Below are positions 60,431 to 64,000 of a DNA stretch of 64,000 nt, piece after piece. Positions within the stretch are counted from its first letter, which is position 1; each line of letters starts with the position of its first letter. The position numbers were made by a program, and so were the translations under genes. Source of the stretch: 34-65-8 sp046294735 (GTDB lineage Bacteria > Pseudomonadota > Alphaproteobacteria > Sphingomonadales > Sphingomonadaceae); contig JBKBKB010000004.1 in the NCBI GenBank assembly GCA_046294735.1, forward strand, positions 1-64,000. Reading direction: 5' to 3'. Below the pieces are notes generated by a model. The model saw nothing but the letters and a program-made list of their open reading frames with translations, made no database searches and had not been told where the DNA came from.

Positions 60431-60951
60431 TCGGCCACCTCCGCCATGACATCGCCCAGCGGCTGCGGGCGAGACAGCCGCTCGGCCAGCGGCTGGGCCG
60501 CCGATTTCGGTTCGCGGCGGGGCGAAACGGGCTCAGCCTGCCTGGCAGGCGCCGCCGGTTCCCCGGTCAGCGGGGAGACCATGGCGAGAATGCCCTCCGG
60601 CTCCTGCGGCGCAGCCTGGGCGAAGCGCACCGGATCTGGCGCGTCGTCTGCCCGCGCCATGCCCAGCGCCGCCAGTTGCCGCTCGCTTTCCAGATATTGC
60701 CCGGCAGACGGCGCGACATAACCATATTCGACCCGGTTCCAGTCGGCCAGCTGCTGCTGGTTGGAGCGGGCCTGGAATTCGATCTCGAGAATCCGCTTCT
60801 CCGTCTCTAGGGCGATGATCTGGCGCTCGGCCAGACGGATCTGGCTCTTGATCGTATTGACCTTGAAGGTGAGCCCCATCAGCAGGACCGCGCAAGCCAG
60901 CAGCACCACAATCCAGCCGATCTGGCGGCGGCGACTTTCGGTGACCCACAT
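60427..60951 (-). CDS. ftsL: FtsL-like cell division protein with C-terminal extension
   Basis: 174 residues. A short cytoplasmic head (MWVTESRRRQIG) precedes a membrane helix (about 12-31) and a coiled coil (about 33-75: NTIKSQIRLAERQIIALETEKRILE in part). Residues about 85-174 are a Pro/Ala/Glu-rich extension not present in the roughly 120-residue E. coli protein. Position between rsmH and ftsI, topology and coiled coil support FtsL; sequence conservation in this family is always low. Overlap: 1 bp with rsmH, 4 bp with ftsI. Confidence 0.85.
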   Translation of the reverse strand: MWVTESRRRQIGWIVVLLACAVLLMGLTFKVNTIKSQIRLAERQIIALETEKRILEIEFQARSNQQQLADWNRVEYGYVAPSAGQYLESERQLAALGMARADDAPDPVRFAQAAPQEPEGILAMVSPLTGEPAAPARQAEPVSPRREPKSAAQPLAERLSRPQPLGDVMAEVAE

Positions 60952-61883
60952 CAGGCGGCCTCCCTCGCTGGCACGGCCGTGCGCCGCGCGTATCGCAGGG
61001 TAGCCGACCGGGCGCGCGGGTTGCGTGCCAGCTCTGCCTCCGACGGGCGGATCGCCTTTGAAACAGCGGTGAATACCGGCTCCGGCCCGCCCGTATCGGG
61101 CAGGTAACGCGAGGTCGCCCGCCGCTGCGACGCTTCGCGCAGAAAATGCTTCACGATCCGGTCTTCGAGGCTGTGGAAGCTGACCACCGCCAGCACCCCG
61201 CCCTCGCGCAGCAAGGCCTCGGCGGCGGCAAGACCCGCCTCGAGCTCGCCCAGTTCGTCGTTCACATGAATGCGGACTGCTTGAAACGTGCGGGTGGCAG
61301 GGTCCTTCTTGTCATGCGGCTTGTGGCCCAATGCCCGGCGCACAACCCGGGCAAGGTCGCCAGTGGTCGCCAGCGGGCGGGCAGCAATAATGGCGCGGGC
61401 GACCCGGCGCGACTGGCGCTCCTCGCCATAGCGATAAAGCACGTCGGCAATTACGGATTCATCGGCCATGTTGAGGAAATCCGCCGCGCTTTCGCCGTCC
61501 TGGCTCATCCGCATGTCGAGCGGACCGTCATGGCTGAAGGCAAAGCCGCGCTCGCCTTGGTCAAGTTGCATCGAGGATACGCCGATATCCATGACCACGG
61601 CATCGACGCGGGGCACGCCGATCCGGTTCATTTCGGCGCACATCCGCGAGAACCGGTGCGGGTGGAGTGACAGGCGCCCGCCCCAGTGCGCTTCCTCGGA
61701 TGCGCCTGCCTCGATCGCATCGGGATCGCGATCGAACGCATAGACCCGCGCCCCGGCCGCAAGCAGCGCGCGCGAATAGCCGCCCGCCCCATAGGTCGCA
61801 TCGACAATCACTTTGCCATCCTGTGGTGCCAGCGCGGCGACGACTTCGTCCAGCAGAACCGGGATATGCGGGGCACCGGTCAC
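60951..61883 (-). CDS. rsmH: 16S rRNA (cytosine-1402-N4)-methyltransferase RsmH
   Basis: 310 residues from a GTG (GTGA overlap with the mraZ stop). Motifs: HIPVLLDEVVAALAP, the SAM loop VDATYGAGGYSRALLAAG (about 27-44), VDAVVMDIGVSSMQLDQGERGFAF, PLDMRMSQD, RRVARAIIAARP and VVSFHSLEDRIVKHFLRE. It methylates C1402 in the ribosomal P site. Its place second in the dcw cluster is conserved. Confidence 0.97.
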   Translation of the reverse strand: MTGAPHIPVLLDEVVAALAPQDGKVIVDATYGAGGYSRALLAAGARVYAFDRDPDAIEAGASEEAHWGGRLSLHPHRFSRMCAEMNRIGVPRVDAVVMDIGVSSMQLDQGERGFAFSHDGPLDMRMSQDGESAADFLNMADESVIADVLYRYGEERQSRRVARAIIAARPLATTGDLARVVRRALGHKPHDKKDPATRTFQAVRIHVNDELGELEAGLAAAEALLREGGVLAVVSFHSLEDRIVKHFLREASQRRATSRYLPDTGGPEPVFTAVSKAIRPSEAELARNPRARSATLRYARRTAVPAREAA

Positions 61884-62386
61884 TTCGCTGCCCCCTTTGC
61901 CGCAGCCTTTGCCCGCGCCTCGCGCTCCAGCCGGTGGCAGCGAGGACGCATGAAAGCGGGGCCGCGATCGTACAGCGTTTCGGGCGTGAACACGACAATG
62001 TGGTCCCCGACAGAGTGCCAGTAGAGTGCATCGTCAATGGCGAAGGTCTCGACCAGGTCAGGCGGCATGATGAAGCGGCCGCTATCATCGAACGCCACCT
62101 TGTCGAAGGCGTTGAGCTGGGCCTGCCAGGTCAGCCGGTCAAAGGGCTTGTTCGCTGCCGCCGCATCCTGCCGCGCCTGTTCGATCAGGGCGCCGAAATC
62201 ACGTTTGCGCGACAGCCCGAAAGCGGACACACACTCCCATTCGGGATGGATATCGAGACAGATCGTCTTGGCCGCGCTCGAGTTCTTGAGATCGGTGCGG
62301 AAATCGACCGGAATCGCGAACCGGCCCTTCTCGTCCTTCAACGAGAAGCCGTAGCCGCTGAAACCTTCGAATTCTTCGCCCGACAC
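61880..62386 (-). CDS. mraZ: Transcriptional regulator MraZ
   Basis: 168 residues from a GTG at 62386 (SGEEFEGFSGYGFSLKDEKG), with GGGGCG upstream; a TTG at 62410 is the alternative. Two SpoVT/AbrB-like repeats carry the family signature: DEKGRFAIPVDFR (about 18-30) and DDSGRFIMPPDLVE (about 99-112). MraZ forms rings that bind tandem repeats before its own operon and repress it. Four GGGG cores at exact 10-bp steps lie 149 bp upstream. The C-terminal tail (REARAKAAAKGAAK) is basic. It is the first gene of the cluster. Confidence 0.93.
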   Translation of the reverse strand: MSGEEFEGFSGYGFSLKDEKGRFAIPVDFRTDLKNSSAAKTICLDIHPEWECVSAFGLSRKRDFGALIEQARQDAAAANKPFDRLTWQAQLNAFDKVAFDDSGRFIMPPDLVETFAIDDALYWHSVGDHIVVFTPETLYDRGPAFMRPRCHRLEREARAKAAAKGAAK

Positions 62387-62534
62387 CTTCGCCCCGTCCC
62401 CTCGTCGCAAGGTTGCGCTGCAGGCATGACCTCCCCGCTGTCACCCGCGCACGAACGCGAGCAACGCGAACCGCACGGGCGGCACGCAACAGCAAACAAC
62501 CTGCCTGATGGAGGGTGGTATTAACCCTGCTTTA

Positions 62535-62574
62535 TTGGGGATGGAAGGGGTAAAATGGGGATGAGCGGGGATAT
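62535..62574. promoter_or_regulatory. Putative MraZ operator: four 10-bp-phased GGGG repeats
   Basis: On the plus strand GGGG occurs at 62537-62540, 62547-62550, 62557-62560 and 62567-62570. Three of the four are followed by AT (NNGGGGATNN). This fits the known MraZ target, direct TGGGN repeats with 5-nt spacers. The G-rich strand here is opposite to the mraZ coding strand. The surrounding region 62387-62593 also has a small hairpin (CACGGA-TTT-TCCGTG, 62575-62589) just after the upstream gene. Confidence 0.65.
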
Positions 62575-62593
62575 CACGGATTTTCCGTGTTAA

Positions 62594-63460
62594 TCATACC
62601 CCTTCATCCTCGTTCACCGACCGGCTTGTCGGCCCGCCACCGGGCCCGGGAACAGCTTTTCCCGCCCTCGCCCGTGCTGTCCCCGCCGCAGCGCGAACGA
62701 GCGAGTCGATCAGCCGGACCAGGGCGGCCTGTCGCTGCGCCAGCGCATCATCGTCCGTGTCCTCGAACAGCGCGGCATCAGCGATCAGTGTGACCGCGCC
62801 CCGCCCGATCAGGCACCGGGCCACCACCCCGCCAGCTTCGATCTGGCAATCGGCCGCGGCGGGCGCACCTTCGCCGGATCTGTCGCGGGTCCGCCACCGG
62901 CCTGACACATTGATCGGCAGGTCGCCAGCCACCCGGTCCACCACCACAATTTCCCCCACTGCCTGATCTTCGGCGAATTCAAGGATCAGCCCCCAGCGGG
63001 CAAGGATCGGTGACAGCAGCACCGTATCCTGCGGCCGCCGGCGGTCGCCCAGCGCAAAACGGCTCTCCGCCGTCAGGGCCGGATCGGCAAAGACCAGCGC
63101 CTGACCGCCCGACCTGATCCAGTTGTCCAACGCCACGTTCTCGGCCGGTGACAGCGGGCGCGGCTGGGCCAGCAGCAAGGCATGAACCCGGTCCAACCCC
63201 CCATCTTCCGCCAGAGTATCAAGCGGCACCAGCCGATGGCCCCGCTTCTCGATCGCGCGGCGGGGCCACGGCATTTCCCCATCCGGCGCAAGCATCTCGG
63301 CCAGGTCGGCGGTCTCGGCCCAGTACACCGGCAAGGTCGTAAACAGCCCGATCGATGCGGCGGGCACGTCACTGCCGGTCGCGGGTTCCTTCCCGCAGGA
63401 TACCAGCACGGCAAGAAAAGCAAGCAGCAGGCCGGACGATTTACGGGGTAGCCGCACCAT
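62594..63460 (-). CDS. Lipoprotein of unknown function (GldG/DUF4350-like)
   Basis: 288 residues. The signal peptide SSGLLLAFLAVLVSC ends in a lipobox Cys (about 22). The mature domain is alpha/beta and recalls the GATase-like fold of ABC-associated or DUF4350 proteins (IGLFTTLPVYWAE, RLVPLDTLAEDGGLDRVHALLLAQPRPLSPAENVALDNWIRSGGQALVFADP in pieces). The C-terminal part has RCLIGRGAVTLIADAALFED. No enzymatic residues are evident and the family call is tentative. Its start overlaps the preceding small membrane protein by 20 bp. It ends 207 bp before mraZ. Confidence 0.7.
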   Translation of the reverse strand: MVRLPRKSSGLLLAFLAVLVSCGKEPATGSDVPAASIGLFTTLPVYWAETADLAEMLAPDGEMPWPRRAIEKRGHRLVPLDTLAEDGGLDRVHALLLAQPRPLSPAENVALDNWIRSGGQALVFADPALTAESRFALGDRRRPQDTVLLSPILARWGLILEFAEDQAVGEIVVVDRVAGDLPINVSGRWRTRDRSGEGAPAAADCQIEAGGVVARCLIGRGAVTLIADAALFEDTDDDALAQRQAALVRLIDSLVRAAAGTARARAGKAVPGPGGGPTSRSVNEDEGV

Positions 63461-63803
63461 TGCCCTGTTCCGGCATGATCGCCGGTTCCTGCGGCGGCGC
63501 TGCCCCTTCCTGAACTGGCAGATCGGGCACCACCCCGGCTTCGGCCAGGGGATCGTTTTTCTTGGCCGCAGGCTGCTCCGCCACTGTTGCGGGCAATGTT
63601 CCGTCGCTTGTGCCAGACTGCGACTGTTGCGCGCCCTGCATGATCACGCTGGCGAGCGCGATCAGCAGGACCATGGTTGCCAGTCCTGCCAGGCCAATCT
63701 GCAACCGTTGAACGGCCTCGGCCCGCTTCATGCTGGGCGTGGCGGGGATATCCGCCGCGCTCAGCGCGTCGTCAGTGGGCATGAGGTCGCCTTGGCTCGC
63801 CAT
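63441..63803 (-). CDS. Small single-pass membrane protein, unknown
   Basis: 120 residues. A short polar head (TDDALSAADIPATPSMKRAEAVQRL) precedes one hydrophobic helix (about 37-56: LAGLATMVLLIALASVIM). The remainder is Gln/Pro/Ala/Glu-rich and probably disordered in the periplasm. I do not recognise a family. It lies between cysK (34 bp away) and the lipoprotein gene, which it overlaps by 20 bp, so these two are likely co-expressed. Confidence 0.7.
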   Translation of the reverse strand: MASQGDLMPTDDALSAADIPATPSMKRAEAVQRLQIGLAGLATMVLLIALASVIMQGAQQSQSGTSDGTLPATVAEQPAAKKNDPLAEAGVVPDLPVQEGAAPPQEPAIMPEQGNGAATP

Positions 63804-63837
63804 CAGGCCTGCATGGGTAGCCGAACGTCGGCGCCAG

Positions 63838-64000
63838 TCAATCGGCCTTGAGCCAGTCGAACACCGGCAGCCCCTTGGATGCTAGCCAGCCGGGGTTGTA
63901 AAGCGTTGAAAGATAGCGGAAGCCGGTGTCGCACAGGATCGTGGCAACCCGGGCACCCTTGCCCAGTTCCCGCCCCAGCGCCACCGCCCCGGCCACGTTG
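63838..64000 (-). CDS. cysK: Cysteine synthase, C-terminal end (partial)
   Basis: Only the last 53 residues are in the window; the gene begins beyond the right edge. The segment VAGAVALGRELGKGARVATI, then LCDTGFRYLSTLYNPGWL and the tail GLPVFDWL, match the end of O-acetylserine sulfhydrylases. The active-site Lys is outside the window, so CysK and CysM-like forms cannot be separated with certainty. It would use the sulfide from the operon at 28.9-32.8 kb. Confidence 0.82.
   Translation of the reverse strand, partial: NVAGAVALGRELGKGARVATILCDTGFRYLSTLYNPGWLASKGLPVFDWLKAD

Overview
The window looks like chromosomal core DNA of an alphaproteobacterium, most probably of the Sphingomonadales (Erythrobacter/Sphingomonas-like). 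The evidence is high GC, a CckA hybrid kinase, an alphaproteobacterial dcw cluster with a long FtsZ and the mraZ-to-ftsZ order, a cobA-DUF2849-cysI-DUF934-cysH sulfur operon, a DUF6456 protein, a GTA-type holin and frequent GTG/ATGA starts. Genus is an inference. I see no insertion sequence, prophage, CRISPR array, rRNA or plasmid function.

Layout. 1-4 kb (minus): end of a DUF4139 protein, then smpB-DUF2062-cckA with touching ends. 4-9.5 kb (plus): an aspartoacylase-like hydrolase, an Uup-type ABC-F ATPase, a DUF6456 gene (minus), an XRE/S24 regulator and a GT4 glycosyltransferase. 9.5-12.4 kb (minus): yajC-secD-secF. 12.6-16.6 kb (plus): tRNA-Pro(GGG), a CoA-ester lyase, a GTA-type holin, aroQ, accB-accC. 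16.6-20.3 kb: Lrp/AsnC regulator (minus), then a degenerate histidine kinase and a polysaccharide deacetylase. 20.3-20.6 kb: tRNA-Ile2(CAT), a 41-bp tandem repeat and tRNA-Pro(TGG). 20.6-28.8 kb: M28 peptidase, ettA, queF, a Pro/Ala-rich membrane protein, sseA-metC-mscS. 28.9-32.8 kb (plus): sulfate/sulfite assimilation and siroheme synthesis. 32.9-43.6 kb (minus): a lipoprotein, a membrane-tethered LuxR protein with a cytochrome b561, obgE-proB-epimerase, tRNA-Ala(CGC), a poly-Pro lipoprotein, a BI-1 family protein, YbjN-proC and a SPOR/TPR protein. 43.7-62.4 kb (minus): the complete dcw cluster mraZ-rsmH-ftsL-ftsI-murE-murF-mraY-murD-ftsW-murG-murC-murB-ddlB-ftsQ-ftsA-ftsZ. 62.6-64 kb (minus): the end of cysK, a small membrane protein and a lipoprotein.

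How it works together. The right third is a cell-envelope factory: cytoplasmic muropeptide synthesis (MurB-F, Ddl), lipid steps (MraY, MurG), divisome assembly (FtsL, I, W, Q, A, Z) and a SPOR protein. All 14 junctions from mraZ to ftsA overlap by 1, 4 or 8 nt; ftsZ alone has its own 127-bp leader with DnaA-box-like sites. Four GGGG cores exactly 10 bp apart precede mraZ and look like its operator. The sulfur operon joins SAM-dependent siroheme synthesis to APS and sulfite reduction; metC, sseA and cysK nearby use the products.

The most unusual signal is a pair of shared DNA elements (an AACCA-N3-TGGTT dyad and a 15-bp word) found before both the XRE/S24 regulator and the orphan GTA-type holin, which suggests a small regulon. 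No clearly new multi-gene system is visible. Start sites were chosen by ribosome-binding sites, overlaps and family length, and several differ from the longest open frame.
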